A stretch of DNA of 64,000 bases from the NCBI GenBank assembly GCA_020062665.1, contig JAGUVW010000055.1, positions 1 through 64,000 of the forward strand. Reading direction: 5' to 3'. Positions 19,359 to 28,917 of this stretch are shown here, piece by piece. Source of the stretch: Pseudomonadales bacterium. Lineage in GTDB: Bacteria; Pseudomonadota; Gammaproteobacteria; Pseudomonadales; Ketobacteraceae. Under the pieces are notes generated by a model. That model saw only the letters and a program-made list of their open reading frames with translations. It searched no databases and was not told where the DNA came from. Positions within the stretch are counted from its first letter, which is position 1. Each line of letters starts with the position of its first letter. The position numbers and the translations under genes are program-made.

Positions 19359-19823
19359 ATGCACAAGACATCACTGCAGCAGGCGCTGCAACAGGCGGAA
19401 ACCAACTGTCGCGCATCGGGTTCACGCCTCACGGAAAAGCGTCGCCACATTCTGCAACTGCTGCTGGAATCGGACACGCCGCTGTCTGCCTATGAGCTGG
19501 CCGCCCGCTACCAGGAGCAGTTCCACGACAACATTCCGGCCATGTCGGTGTATCGGATGCTGGATTTTCTGGTGAGCGAAACCCTGGCGCACAAGCTCAA
19601 CTCCACCAACAAATACATCGCCTGCTCGCACATCGCCTGCGATCACGCCCACGAAGTGCCGCAGTTTCTGATCTGCGACAACTGTCATCAGGTGAAGGAA
19701 ATCGGCATCAGCAAGGCCATCATCGACGCGCTGGACAAGAGCGTGAAGCAGGCAGGCTATGTGCTTACCCAGCCGCAGATCGAACTGCACTGCCTGTGCG
19801 CAGCGTGCAGCCGCGCCGCCTGA
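19359..19823 (+). CDS. zur: zinc uptake regulator Zur (Fur family)
   Basis: A 154-residue Fur-family repressor: a winged-helix domain (RLTEKRRHILQLL, then SVYRMLDFL for the recognition helix) and a dimerisation domain with a structural zinc site of Cys106/Cys109 and Cys147/Cys150. Extra ligands Cys89, His91, Cys94 and His96 mark the regulatory zinc site. The pattern fits Zur better than Fur. GAGGTG lies 8 bases before the ATG. Being in the operon behind a Zur-like box suggests autoregulation. Confidence 0.9.
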   Translation: MHKTSLQQALQQAETNCRASGSRLTEKRRHILQLLLESDTPLSAYELAARYQEQFHDNIPAMSVYRMLDFLVSETLAHKLNSTNKYIACSHIACDHAHEVPQFLICDNCHQVKEIGISKAIIDALDKSVKQAGYVLTQPQIELHCLCAACSRAA

Positions 19824-19829
19824 GCAACG

Positions 19830-20444
19830 TCAGTCCTGGGGCACTTCTTCTACATAGAGTTGCACGTCCGCCGCTTCCAGCAGATAGGCCGAGGTGGCCA
19901 TTTCATGCTGGAACATGCTGGTTTTCAGGCGGCCGGAAATATGGAAGGGATCGTACAGTTCGTCCACCTTGATCCCCTTGGGATAGTCCACCAGCAGGAT
20001 CTGGTTGGGCGGTGGTGGTGGCACGTGGATGCAGGCGCCAAAATACGGCACCAGAAAAAAGCGCGTGGTCATCTGCTTGTCGTCGAAATCGATGGGCACG
20101 ATAAAGCCGGGAATGCGGATCAGTTGATCGTTCATTGCCTCCACCACCCGGGTGGAGGTGAGCGCCTGCTGATAGCGGCTGTCGCTGGCCTGGGCAATGG
20201 CGTTGGAAATCTGGCCGCTGATCTGGTCCATTTCGGAGCCGTCGGGAATATCCATGATGTCCTGGGGTGGATTCAGCAGCGCCTGCAGATCATCTTCCGG
20301 CATCAGATCGGTCCACTCCACATCACGATACTGGATCGGCTGGGTTGCAGTTGCCGTTTCAGGCGTTTTGGTATCTGGCTCCGGCGCACATGCCAGCAAT
20401 GGCACGCAACATAGCAGGCTCAGCAGAACGCGAATTTGCAACAC
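19830..20444 (-). CDS. DUF3299 lipoprotein (ZrgD-like)
   Basis: A 204-residue lipoprotein with lipobox LLAC and a DUF3299 core (IRIPGFIVPIDF, then CIHVPPPPPNQI). DUF3299 proteins are frequent neighbours of zinc-responsive ABC transporters. Translation starts at a GTG preceded by GAGGT at 8-base spacing. It is convergent with zur and divergent from the ABC genes that begin at 20615. The molecular role is unknown. A part in zinc handling is inferred from context. Confidence 0.8.
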   Translation of the reverse strand: MLQIRVLLSLLCCVPLLACAPEPDTKTPETATATQPIQYRDVEWTDLMPEDDLQALLNPPQDIMDIPDGSEMDQISGQISNAIAQASDSRYQQALTSTRVVEAMNDQLIRIPGFIVPIDFDDKQMTTRFFLVPYFGACIHVPPPPPNQILLVDYPKGIKVDELYDPFHISGRLKTSMFQHEMATSAYLLEAADVQLYVEEVPQD

Positions 20445-20614
20445 GGGAATACCTCAATGGATCTGGCAATGAAACTTGCCCCATGATACCCCGTGGCCAC
20501 AGAAAAAAACTGCTGCAGATGCAACGTTTTTCGCTATCCTGCGTCAATGCTGCAAGGCAGACCGTCGATCCTGCACCACCTTTCCCGCCCCCAGTTCTGG
20601 ACAAGAGGAACACC

Positions 20615-21364
20615 GTGACCCAGCCTGCGCCCTCTACACAAGAGCCACCTGCACAAGAGCCATCCACACCCGACTCCGCCGCCGCCATCACCCTCACGCA
20701 GCTGCGCTTTAGCTACGGCAAAAAGGTCGCACCGGTGCTGGATATTCCGCACTGGCAGCTGCCCCGCGGCGCGCAGGTTTTTCTGAAAGGCGCCTCCGGT
20801 TCCGGCAAGTCCAGCCTGCTGAATCTGCTGGCCGGTATCCTGCACGCCGCGCCGGGTGCGATCCAGTTGCTGGGGCAAGACCCTGCCCGCATGTCATCCC
20901 GGCAGCGGGACCGCTTTCGCGCCCGCCACGTGGGCCTGGTGTTTCAGCAGTTCAACCTGATTCCCTATCTGAGCGTGCTCGACAATATCCGTCTGGCCCA
21001 TCATTTCGCCCACGCGGGCAAAGCCGGCGTGCAGGAACGCACACAGCAGCTGTTCGATGCGCTCAAGCTCGACAACAGGCTGCTGCAACAACGGGCCGAT
21101 CGCATCAGTGTGGGCCAGCAGCAGCGGGTGGCCATCGCGCGGGCGCTGATCAACGGGCCGGAAATTCTGCTGGCGGACGAACCCACCTCGGCGCTGGATT
21201 CCGAGCTGCGTGATCGCTTCATCGAACTGCTGCTGCAGCTGTGTCGGCAGCAGGGCAGTACGCTGGTGTTCGTCAGTCACGACAGTCAGCTCAGCCACCA
21301 TTTCCCCCAGGTGGTGGCGCTGGATTCACTTAACCAGGCGCGGCAGGTTCATCATGTTTTTTAA
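20615..21364 (+). CDS. ABC transporter ATP-binding protein, zinc locus, GTG start
   Basis: A 249-residue MacB/LolD-type ATPase: Walker A GASGSGKS at 59-66, Q-loop FQQFN, Walker B LLADEPTSALD and the switch His in VSHDS. The signature is ISVGQQQR rather than LSGGQQQR. The frame is open far upstream, but AGAGGA at 20604-20609 sets a GTG start at 20615. It overlaps the permease gene by 11 bases. It resembles the ZrgB/ZrgC pair of the zinc-regulated system. Substrate and direction of transport are not determined by sequence. Confidence 0.85.
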   Translation: MTQPAPSTQEPPAQEPSTPDSAAAITLTQLRFSYGKKVAPVLDIPHWQLPRGAQVFLKGASGSGKSSLLNLLAGILHAAPGAIQLLGQDPARMSSRQRDRFRARHVGLVFQQFNLIPYLSVLDNIRLAHHFAHAGKAGVQERTQQLFDALKLDNRLLQQRADRISVGQQQRVAIARALINGPEILLADEPTSALDSELRDRFIELLLQLCRQQGSTLVFVSHDSQLSHHFPQVVALDSLNQARQVHHVF

Positions 21365-22607
21365 ACTCGCCCGCAACAGTCTGCTCAACCGGCGCGGCAC
21401 TGTGCTGCTCACCGTGCTGTCGATTGCGGTCAGCATTCTGGTGCTGCTGGGCGTCGATCACATCCGCCACGAAGCCAAACGCAATTTCAGCCAGACCGTG
21501 TCCGGCGTGGATCTGATCGTGGGCGCCCGCACCGGTCAGGTGAACCTGCTGCTGTATTCGGTGTTTCACATCGGCAACGCCACCCACAATATCGGCTGGC
21601 GCAGCTACCAGCACGTGGCCAGTGATCCCAATGTGGCCTGGACGATTCCCATCGCACTGGGGGATTCCCATCGCGGTTTTCGCGTGCTGGGCACGTCGGC
21701 AGATTTTTTCCGCCATTTCCGCTACGGCCAGCAAACTGCGCTGACATTTTCCGATGGCAAACCATTCGCGCAACTGCTGGAGGTGGTGATCGGCGCCCAG
21801 GTGGCAGCGCAGCTGGGTTATCGGGTGGGCGACAGAATCGTGCTGGCCCATGGCCTGGGCTCCACCAGCTTCAGCAAGCACGACGACATGCCGTTCACTG
21901 TCAGCGGCATTCTGCAGCCGACAGGCACACCGCTCGATCGCACGCTGCAGGTGAGTCTCGAAGCCATCGAAGCGATTCATCTGGGCTGGCAGGACGGCGT
22001 GCGCGTGCCGGGCCAGCAGCCGGATGCCGCCACACTGGCGCAGCAGGATCTCACGCCGCGCTCCATCACCGCGTTCATGGTGGGATTGAAATCGAAAATG
22101 GCAACGTTCCGCCTGCAGCGATCCATCAATGAGTATCCGGGGGAACCGCTGCTGGCGATTCTGCCCGGCGTGGTGCTCACCGAATTGTGGGGGACGCTGG
22201 CAGTGGTGGAAAACACACTGCAGATCGTGGCCGGGCTGGTGCTGGTGGCGTCGCTGCTGGGCATGTGCACCATGCTGCTGGCGTCGATGCAGGAACGGCA
22301 GCGGGAATTTGCGATTCTGCGCGCCATCGGCGCCGGGCCGGGGTTTATCTGGCTGGCCATCGAACTGGAAATCCTGCTGATGGTGATCACCGGCATGGTG
22401 CTGGCCGTGTTGCTGCTGGGTGGGGGCATTCTCGCACTGCAAGGATTCATCAGTGCGCAGTGGGGTGTTTTCATCAGCGCCGATCTGCTGCACCCGCACA
22501 CGGGCCTGTTGCTGTTGTCGATTCTGTTGGGAGCACTGTTGCTCGGCTGCATCCCGGCGCTCCGGGCCAGCCTGCTGGCACTGCATGGCAAACTGCGTCC
22601 GGGCTGA
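21354..22607 (+). CDS. ABC transporter permease, MacB/FtsX type, zinc locus
   Basis: The 417-residue permease has an N-terminal helix (TVLLTVLSIAVSILVLLG), a periplasmic MacB-like domain of about 230 residues and three C-terminal helices with the FtsX-family LRAIGAGP loop. It starts inside the end of the ATPase gene. Together they form a mechanotransmission-type ABC unit, unlike the ZnuBC importer family. This matches the unusual transporter in zrg loci. Confidence 0.87.
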   Translation: MFFKLARNSLLNRRGTVLLTVLSIAVSILVLLGVDHIRHEAKRNFSQTVSGVDLIVGARTGQVNLLLYSVFHIGNATHNIGWRSYQHVASDPNVAWTIPIALGDSHRGFRVLGTSADFFRHFRYGQQTALTFSDGKPFAQLLEVVIGAQVAAQLGYRVGDRIVLAHGLGSTSFSKHDDMPFTVSGILQPTGTPLDRTLQVSLEAIEAIHLGWQDGVRVPGQQPDAATLAQQDLTPRSITAFMVGLKSKMATFRLQRSINEYPGEPLLAILPGVVLTELWGTLAVVENTLQIVAGLVLVASLLGMCTMLLASMQERQREFAILRAIGAGPGFIWLAIELEILLMVITGMVLAVLLLGGGILALQGFISAQWGVFISADLLHPHTGLLLLSILLGALLLGCIPALRASLLALHGKLRPG

Positions 22608-22651
22608 ATGCAATTCTCAGCGCGCGCCGTTGCTCAATACGTTCAGAGCAT

Positions 22652-23116
22652 TCAGCGCCCGCCGGCGAACCCGTTCTGCCGCCACGCCTCATAACTGACG
22701 ATGGCCACCGCGTTGGACAGATTCAGGCTGCGACTGGTTTCCAGCATGGGAATGCGCAGGCGGTGCTCAGGGGGAAAGGATTGCAGGATGTCCGCCGGCA
22801 GGCCGGTGGTTTCCGAGCCAAACAGCAGCACATCATCAGGCTGATACTGAATCTGGTCGTGCGGCCGGCTGCCTTTGGTGGTGCAGGCAAAAATGCGCCT
22901 TTCACCCATCGCCGCCCGAAACGCCGCGTAATCCGCATGCCGCGTCACCTGAGCCAGATCACGATAATCCAGTCCCGCCCGCCGCAACTTCTTTTCCTCC
23001 AGATCGAAACCCAGCGGCTCGATCAGATGCAGCTGGCAGCCATTGTTGGCGATCAGGCGGATGATATTGCCGGTGTTGGGCGCGATGCGGGGTTCGTGCA
23101 GGGCGATATGAAACAT
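22652..23116 (-). CDS. trmL: tRNA (cytidine/uridine-34 2'-O)-methyltransferase TrmL
   Basis: A 154-residue SPOUT-family enzyme that methylates the wobble nucleotide of leucine tRNAs using S-adenosylmethionine. Motifs: [13 protein letters not shown] near the start, [11 protein letters not shown], and the C-terminal knot segment [15 protein letters not shown]. The length is typical. It is the last of trmL-secB-grxC-rhodanese on this strand, an order shared with Pseudomonas. Confidence 0.95.
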   Translation of the reverse strand: MFHIALHEPRIAPNTGNIIRLIANNGCQLHLIEPLGFDLEEKKLRRAGLDYRDLAQVTRHADYAAFRAAMGERRIFACTTKGSRPHDQIQYQPDDVLLFGSETTGLPADILQSFPPEHRLRIPMLETSRSLNLSNAVAIVSYEAWRQNGFAGGR

Positions 23117-23164
23117 GGCGGGGAATGAATGGGGCCCACCCGGTGCAGGATGGGCCGGGCGGGA

Positions 23165-23635
23165 TCAGTGCTTGGCTTCTTCGGCAGCCTTGGCTTTGGC
23201 CTGCTGCTGGCGCAGGTTCTCGGCAAAGGCGGCTTCGAAATTGATCGGCTGCAGCAAAAACTGCGGGAAGGTGCCACGGGACACCACATCGGTCACCGCC
23301 TCGCGGGCGTAAGGGAACAGGATATTCGGGCACACGCCTTTCAGGATCGCTTCCTTCTGCAAGCCTTCCACGCCCTGCAGCAGGAACAGGCCCGCCTGCG
23401 CCACTTCCACGATGAACGCGGTGGAATCACCGTTCTTCACGGTCACCGTCACCTTCACCACCACTTCCCAGATATCGCCTTCCACCACGTTGGCGGAATT
23501 GTTGATTTCCAGATTGACGTCGGGTTTCCACTGCTCCTTGAATACCACCGGCGTTTTCGGCGCTTCGTAGGACAGATCCTTCAGAAAGATCCGCTGCAGT
23601 TGAAACTGTGGTTGGTTGGCGTTTTGCTCGGCCAT
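23165..23635 (-). CDS. secB: protein-export chaperone SecB
   Basis: SecB keeps precursors of exported proteins unfolded and passes them to SecA. The 156-residue protein has the family signature QLQRIFLKDLSYEAP near the N-terminus and PNILFPYAREAV in the second half. The C-terminal tail is Ala/Lys-rich. It lies between grxC and trmL as in related genomes. Confidence 0.97.
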   Translation of the reverse strand: MAEQNANQPQFQLQRIFLKDLSYEAPKTPVVFKEQWKPDVNLEINNSANVVEGDIWEVVVKVTVTVKNGDSTAFIVEVAQAGLFLLQGVEGLQKEAILKGVCPNILFPYAREAVTDVVSRGTFPQFLLQPINFEAAFAENLRQQQAKAKAAEEAKH

Positions 23636-23710
23636 GCTCTTCCCCTGAATCGATTGGTTATGAATGAAAGCGGCGTCTGGCCGCTGGACAGGCGGAGTGT
23701 TGCGGGTGTG

Positions 23711-23965
23711 TCAGCCTTGCAGCAAGGCGTCCAGCTTTCCCGCGCGCTCCAGCGCGTACAAATCATCGCAGCCGCCCACGTGGGTCGATCCAATCCAGAT
23801 CTGGGGCACGGTGTAGCGGCCGCTGCGTTGTTCCATTTCCCGACGCAATTCCGGCTTGCCGGACACGTCGATGTCGGTGAAGGCCACGCCCTTGGATTTC
23901 AGCAGATGCTTGGCCCGCAGACAGTACGGGCACCAGGGCGTGGTATACAGCTCGACGCTCGCCAT
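23711..23965 (-). CDS. grxC: glutaredoxin 3
   Basis: An 84-residue dithiol glutaredoxin with active site CPYC at 12-15, the cis-proline motif TVPQIWI, and the glutathione-binding GGCDD. It reduces disulfides and mixed disulfides in the cytoplasm. It starts 3 bases after the rhodanese stop and is followed by secB. Confidence 0.96.
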   Translation of the reverse strand: MASVELYTTPWCPYCLRAKHLLKSKGVAFTDIDVSGKPELRREMEQRSGRYTVPQIWIGSTHVGGCDDLYALERAGKLDALLQG

Positions 23966-23968
23966 GAA

Positions 23969-24388
23969 TTACTTACCTTTCACCAGCGGCAGGCCGTCGG
24001 ATTTCCAGGTGGTGATGCCGCCGCTCAGGCGCCGCACGTCCTTGAAACCACTGGTGGACAGAATGCGCCCGGCGGCACCGGCATGCTGGCCCATCTTGCA
24101 CACCAGGATCACCGGCTTGTCCTTGAACTTTTCCAGCTGGGTCAGATTATCTTTCAGACTGCTGAACGGAATATTACGGGATTCAGTGATATGGCCTTCG
24201 CGGAATTCCTTGGCGTCACGCACGTCCACCACCACGGCGTCTTCCTTGTTCACCAGATTGGTAAGCATCTGGGACGACACGGTTTTTCCACCCCGACGGG
24301 ACTCCAGCATGATCAGTAGCGTCAGCAGGACAAAAAACGGAATCACCAGTTCGGGATGGTTGAGCACGAATTCAAGCAAACGATCCAT
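23969..24388 (-). CDS. membrane-anchored rhodanese-like protein (YibN-like)
   Basis: A 139-residue protein with one N-terminal membrane helix (about 13-28) and a single rhodanese domain. The catalytic Cys is at position 97 (LVCKMGQHA), preceded by VDVRDAKEF. This arrangement matches YibN, always next to grxC and secB in gammaproteobacteria. It likely acts in sulfur transfer at the inner membrane. The substrate is unknown. Confidence 0.9.
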   Translation of the reverse strand: MDRLLEFVLNHPELVIPFFVLLTLLIMLESRRGGKTVSSQMLTNLVNKEDAVVVDVRDAKEFREGHITESRNIPFSSLKDNLTQLEKFKDKPVILVCKMGQHAGAAGRILSTSGFKDVRRLSGGITTWKSDGLPLVKGK

Positions 24389-24511
24389 TAGAAAACCTGA
24401 AAAATCAGAAACTTGCGGGATGCAGCCGGGGGCTGCGGAAAAAGTGGGTCAGAGTATACCCGAAACACCGGGGGGCGGACAGGCAGGGAATCCGGGCAGA
24501 AAGGATTGATA

Positions 24512-24535
24512 AAAGATATGTTGTATCATATCTTT
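24512..24535. promoter_or_regulatory. second Zur-like operator before a His-rich lipoprotein gene
   Basis: AAAGATATG-TTGTAT-CATATCTTT is a perfect 9+6+9 palindrome 48 bases before the ATG of the lipoprotein gene. Its core GATATGTTGTATCAT differs by one base from the box at 17521-17535. It also lies upstream of the divergent rhodanese gene. Confidence 0.62.
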
Positions 24536-24582
24536 CAAGCCGCATTTTTCTGACCTCATTACTGACCACAAGGAGTTCCACC

Positions 24583-25875
24583 ATGCCCCACCCACTCATC
24601 CCTGGCGCCCTGCCCAGGATCCCCGCGCTGCTGCTCGCTGCTCTGCTGGCCGCCTGCGGCGACGACAAGTCGGACAGCAACGGCAGCGACCGCCATGCCC
24701 ACGATCATGATCACGATCCCGTCGAAACCCTGGGCCGTCTCGCCACCTATGACAGCGACGCCAGCGCCGTGAAAATCATCAACCTGGACGACGGCAGCCT
24801 GCTGGGGGAATTCCCCCTCACCGGCGTGGCACCCAGCCTGTACGCCAGCCCCGGCCTGCGCTACGCGGTGGTCATCCAGCGCAACGACAACCTGGTCAGC
24901 TTCATCGACGGCGGCCTCTATCAGGAGGATCACGGCGATCATCTGCATGACTACGCCGAATCACCCGTCCTGATGGGCCTCACCCTGAGCGGCGTGCGCC
25001 CCACCCACTACAGCCCGACAGACGACTACGCGGTGGTGTTTCATGACGGTGGCAACGGCAGCGTGTCCAGCGTGGACGTGATATCGGACAGCGCCATCGC
25101 CGCCGGCGCGCTGGAAGGCTCCCTCACCCTGGAAAACGCCATGCACGGCGTGGCCAAGCGGATCGGCGACAAGCTGTTCGTCAGCTACCGCGATCCCTCC
25201 ATCACCGACACCACCCTGCCGGCGGAAGTGGAGCGCTATCAGTGGAACGGCAGCGGCTACGACTTCGAGGAACGCTACAGCGTCCAGTGCCCGTTGCTGC
25301 ACGGCGCCGGCCACAGCGAACGTCATCTGGTGTTCGGCTGCGGTGACGGCGTGCTGGTGGTGAATCTGGCCGACAGCACTTTCGCCGCCAGCAAGCTGGG
25401 CAATCCCGACGGCCTGGCGGAAGGCGCGCGCATCGGCACCGTGCTGGGCCATCACGCCTGGAATCAGGTGGTGGGCATCGCGGGAACCCAGCTGTTCACT
25501 ATCGAACCGGATGCAGCGGAACCCTACCAGGCCCTGACCCTGCCCGGCGCGGCGGTGCGGCTGAGTCAGGGTTTCGTGCCCACCACCGGCCTGTTCTGGG
25601 TGATGGCGGATGACGGCGCCCTGCATCTGTTCGATCCCGCCGCCAATTGGAACCGGGTGGCCGCCATCACCGTCACCGGCGCCATCGGCGCCAGCGATCC
25701 CCGACCAGTGGTGACCGCATCCGGCGCCGATGCCCGCCTGTTCGTGCTGCTGCCCGCCAGCGACGAGGTGGTGGAAGTCGATCTGCAGACCCGCTCGGTG
25801 GCGCAAACCCGCGCCCTCGGCTTCAACGCCACCACCCTGGCCTGGCTGGGCATTCCAGGCGAACACGACCACTGA
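24583..25875 (+). CDS. His-rich lipoprotein with predicted beta-propeller, zinc-linked
   Basis: A 430-residue lipoprotein: lipobox LLAAC with Cys25, then a metal-binding-like tract with His38, His40, His42 and His44 alternating with Asp. The rest is built of repeated beta-rich segments (strings such as YAVVIQRNDNLVSFID and LFVSYRD) that suggest a beta-propeller. It also ends in HDH. AAGGAG lies 7 bases upstream. The Zur-like box and His tract point to extracytoplasmic zinc capture during zinc starvation. No known family is firmly recognised. It interrupts the rhodanese-gpmI neighbourhood that is otherwise conserved. Confidence 0.78.
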   Translation: MPHPLIPGALPRIPALLLAALLAACGDDKSDSNGSDRHAHDHDHDPVETLGRLATYDSDASAVKIINLDDGSLLGEFPLTGVAPSLYASPGLRYAVVIQRNDNLVSFIDGGLYQEDHGDHLHDYAESPVLMGLTLSGVRPTHYSPTDDYAVVFHDGGNGSVSSVDVISDSAIAAGALEGSLTLENAMHGVAKRIGDKLFVSYRDPSITDTTLPAEVERYQWNGSGYDFEERYSVQCPLLHGAGHSERHLVFGCGDGVLVVNLADSTFAASKLGNPDGLAEGARIGTVLGHHAWNQVVGIAGTQLFTIEPDAAEPYQALTLPGAAVRLSQGFVPTTGLFWVMADDGALHLFDPAANWNRVAAITVTGAIGASDPRPVVTASGADARLFVLLPASDEVVEVDLQTRSVAQTRALGFNATTLAWLGIPGEHDH

Positions 25876-25970
25876 AAAACCGGCGGATCGAGGCCCTGGC
25901 AGCGCTGGGGCCAGTCTGCTTTTTCAGGTAAAATGGAATGATTATCGTGCCGAGCCCTGAAGAAGTGACC

Positions 25971-27503
25971 ATGACCTCGATCCGCAAGCCCCACGTACTG
26001 ATCATCCTGGACGGTTTTGGCTATCGCGAAGACCCTGAATCCAATGCCATTTTCCATGCCCGCAAGCCCAACTGGGACAAACTCTGGGCCGAACGCCCCC
26101 ACACCCTGATCTCCGGCTCCGGCATGGACGTGGGCCTGCCGGACGGCCAGATGGGCAATTCCGAAGTGGGCCACATGAACCTGGGTGCCGGCCGCATCGT
26201 GTACCAGGACTTCACCCGCATCACCAAGTCGATTCTCGACGGCGACTTCTTTACCAACCCCGCCCTCACCGGCGCGGTGGACAAGGCCAAGGCGAAGGGC
26301 GGCGCGGTGCATATCATGGGCCTGCTCTCCCCCGGCGGCGTCCACAGCCATGAAGACCACATCGTGGCCATGATCGAACTGGCCGCAAAGCGCGGCGCCA
26401 AAGCGGTGTATGTGCACGCTTTCCTCGACGGCCGCGACATGCCGCCCCAGTCCGCCCAGCCCAGCCTGGACAAGGTGGAAGCCAAACTGCAGCAATTGAA
26501 AGCGGGCCGCATTGCCTCCATCAGCGGCCGCTACTTTGGCATGGACCGCGACAATCGCTGGGATCGGGTCGCCGCCGCCTACAACCTGCTGACCCTGGGC
26601 GAGGCCCAGTACAGCGCTGCCACGCCAGTCGATGGCCTGCGCGCCGCCTATGAACGGGGCGAAACCGACGAATTCGTCAAACCCACCGTGATCGGCAGCG
26701 CGCCGGCAAAAATCCAGGACGGCGACAGCATCGTGTTCATGAACTTCCGTGCCGACCGCGCCCGCCAGATCACCCGCGCCTTTGTGAATAAAGATTTCGA
26801 CAAATTCGAGCGCAAGGTCGTGCCGCAACTGGCCGACTTCGTGATGCTCACCGAGTACGCCGCCGACATCAAAGCCACCTGCGCCTATCCGCCGGAACCG
26901 CTCACCAACGTGTTCCCGGATTACCTGGCACAGCTCGGAAAAACCCAGCTCCGCATCGCCGAAACGGAAAAATACGCCCACGTCACCTTCTTCTTCAGCG
27001 GCGGCCGTGAAGAGCCATATGCGGGCGAAGAACGCATCCTGATTCCATCCCCCAACGTGGCCACCTACGATCTGCAGCCGGAAATGAGCGCGCCGGAAGT
27101 GACCGACAAGCTGGTGGAGGCGATCAAGAGCGGCAAATTCGACGTGCTGATCTGCAACTACGCCAACGGCGATATGGTGGGTCACACCGGCATTTTCAGC
27201 GCCGCCGTGAAAGCGGTGGAAACCCTCGACACCTGCATCGGCCGACTGGTGCAGGCCATCGAAGAAACCGGCGGCGACATGCTGATCACCGCCGACCACG
27301 GCAACTGCGAACAGATGGAAGACCCCGACAGCGGCCAGCCCCACACCGCCCACACCACGGATCTGGTGCCGCTGGTGTACGTCGGCCCCCGCCAGCTGCA
27401 GTGGAAAGCCAGCGACGGCCGCCTCTGTGACATAGCACCGACTATGCTTAAACTGATGGATCTGCCGCAGCCCAAGGAAATGACAGGCAAACCCCTGTAC
27501 TGA
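25971..27503 (+). CDS. gpmI: 2,3-bisphosphoglycerate-independent phosphoglycerate mutase
   Basis: This enzyme interconverts 3- and 2-phosphoglycerate in glycolysis and gluconeogenesis using two Mn(II) ions. The 510-residue protein has the alkaline-phosphatase-fold motifs ILDGFG (Asp14), MGNSEVGH with nucleophile Ser64, HAFLDGRD, and the C-terminal TADHGNCE. An in-frame ATG at 25938 would add 11 residues. Family alignment and length favour 25971. Confidence 0.97.
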   Translation: MTSIRKPHVLIILDGFGYREDPESNAIFHARKPNWDKLWAERPHTLISGSGMDVGLPDGQMGNSEVGHMNLGAGRIVYQDFTRITKSILDGDFFTNPALTGAVDKAKAKGGAVHIMGLLSPGGVHSHEDHIVAMIELAAKRGAKAVYVHAFLDGRDMPPQSAQPSLDKVEAKLQQLKAGRIASISGRYFGMDRDNRWDRVAAAYNLLTLGEAQYSAATPVDGLRAAYERGETDEFVKPTVIGSAPAKIQDGDSIVFMNFRADRARQITRAFVNKDFDKFERKVVPQLADFVMLTEYAADIKATCAYPPEPLTNVFPDYLAQLGKTQLRIAETEKYAHVTFFFSGGREEPYAGEERILIPSPNVATYDLQPEMSAPEVTDKLVEAIKSGKFDVLICNYANGDMVGHTGIFSAAVKAVETLDTCIGRLVQAIEETGGDMLITADHGNCEQMEDPDSGQPHTAHTTDLVPLVYVGPRQLQWKASDGRLCDIAPTMLKLMDLPQPKEMTGKPLY

Positions 27504-27515
27504 CACCCCCCGTTC

Positions 27516-27533
27516 CGCTGCCCGCAGCGTTTT
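27516..27533 (+). terminator. possible intrinsic terminator after gpmI
   Basis: CGCTG-CCCG-CAGCG forms a 5-bp GC-rich stem followed by TTTT. It is short and may be only a partial terminator, since envC starts 71 bases further on. Confidence 0.4.
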
Positions 27534-27603
27534 ACTGATTGACTGAACCCGCCCCAGGTCCATCGGGCCTGCGGTGTTCTTCCAGCGACTGGTTTTTGGA
27601 TTG

Positions 27604-28770
27604 ATGAACCCACTGCGCCGCCTGTGTGTCCTTTTGCTCGCCCTACTGCCCGCCCTGGCCGGCAGCCTGCCTGCGCTGGCCGCCAGTGAAAACGCCGACC
27701 CGGTGAAAACCAAAAAGGAACTGCAGCAGGTCAAGAACCGCATCGAGCAGTTGCAGAAAGTCATCAAGACCACCCAGACCCAGCGCAGCGCCGCCGAAAA
27801 CGATCTGAAAAAAGTGGAACAGGAAATCGGCGCCACCCAGCGCAAACTGCGCGACGTGCAAACCCAGCAGAGCGAAGCCCAGACCGAACTGGATCAGCTG
27901 AGAGCAAAACAGGCGGAACTGAATGCTGCCAGGGAACGCCAGCGCAATGCCATGCGGGCCGACATCACCGCCGCCTATCGCAGCGGCCGCCAGGAATACC
28001 TCAAGCTGGTGCTGAACCAGGAAAGCCCGGAACTGGTATCACGGCTGATGAAGTACTACGACTACTTCCGCTCCGCCCGTCTGGAGCGCATGAGCGCCTT
28101 CAACCAGACCCTCGCCGAAATCGCCAGCAACGAAAGCCGGATCCACACCCGCATGGCCGAGCTGGAAACCCTCAAGGCTGATCTGGTGGCCGAACAAGAG
28201 CGTCTGCAGAAAGCCCAGGAGCGGCGCAAATCCCTGCTGGCGACGCTGGATTCATCCCTGCAGAACCGCACCGCCCAGGTAGGCCAGCTGAAGGCCAACC
28301 AGAGCAACCTGGAAAAAGTCCTGCGCGCCGTGCAGGAATCCATGGCCGACTTGCCCACCAACCTCGGCAATTCCCCGTTCGCCAGCCTGCAGGGCAAGCT
28401 CAAATGGCCCACCCAAGGGCGCATGATTCACCGCTTTGGCGCCTACCGGGAACAGGGCGCCCTGCGCTGGAACGGCGTGCTGATCGGTGCGCCCAGCGGC
28501 TCGGCCGTGCGCGCCGTGCACCATGGCCGGGTAGTGTTCGCCGACTGGATGCGCGGCTTTGGCAACCTGATCATCGTCGACCACGGCCGCGGCTACATGA
28601 GCCTGTACGGCCACAACGAATCCCTGCTGAAAAGCCCCGGCGACTGGGTGCGCGGCGGCGAAACCATCGCCACCAGCGGCAGCAGTGGCGGCCAAAGCCA
28701 GCCCGGTCTGTATTTCGAAATCCGCTACAAGGGTTCTCCGGTGAACCCCGCCCGCTGGTGCCGCAGTTGA
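27604..28770 (+). CDS. envC: murein hydrolase activator EnvC
   Basis: EnvC activates the amidases that split septal peptidoglycan during division. The 388-residue protein has a signal peptide (VLLLALLPALAGSLPALA), a long coiled coil (about 35-250) and a C-terminal LytM/M23 domain. The LytM domain is degenerate: the usual final HxH pair is replaced by LYFEI, as in true EnvC activators. The ATG at 27604 is chosen over an upstream GTG at 27574. The gene lies between gpmI and ctpA, the standard order. Confidence 0.92.
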   Translation: MNPLRRLCVLLLALLPALAGSLPALAASENADPVKTKKELQQVKNRIEQLQKVIKTTQTQRSAAENDLKKVEQEIGATQRKLRDVQTQQSEAQTELDQLRAKQAELNAARERQRNAMRADITAAYRSGRQEYLKLVLNQESPELVSRLMKYYDYFRSARLERMSAFNQTLAEIASNESRIHTRMAELETLKADLVAEQERLQKAQERRKSLLATLDSSLQNRTAQVGQLKANQSNLEKVLRAVQESMADLPTNLGNSPFASLQGKLKWPTQGRMIHRFGAYREQGALRWNGVLIGAPSGSAVRAVHHGRVVFADWMRGFGNLIIVDHGRGYMSLYGHNESLLKSPGDWVRGGETIATSGSSGGQSQPGLYFEIRYKGSPVNPARWCRS

Positions 28771-28917
28771 ATTTCCGGCTCGGCGCCGGGTTTCCGAAAA
28801 AGATCAATAACCTGGTGCGACCCGGCAGGATTCACGCTAGGCTAAAGCTATTCACGACGGAAACCCGGCGGCATTGCGACGGTCTGTTTCCGTAATCTTG
28901 TCATTCAGGAGTCATCC

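Noticed and set aside
21330..22613. 427-codon minus-strand frame
   Set aside because: Antisense to the MacB-type permease. Gln/His-rich with no plausible protein features.
23129..24319. 396-codon plus-strand frame
   Set aside because: Covers secB, grxC and the rhodanese gene in antisense. Those three are unambiguous families.
25566..27845. 759-codon minus-strand open frame
   Set aside because: It runs antisense to the lipoprotein end, gpmI and the start of envC. Its composition (His/Gly/Val-rich, no domain) is that of a shadow in GC-rich DNA.
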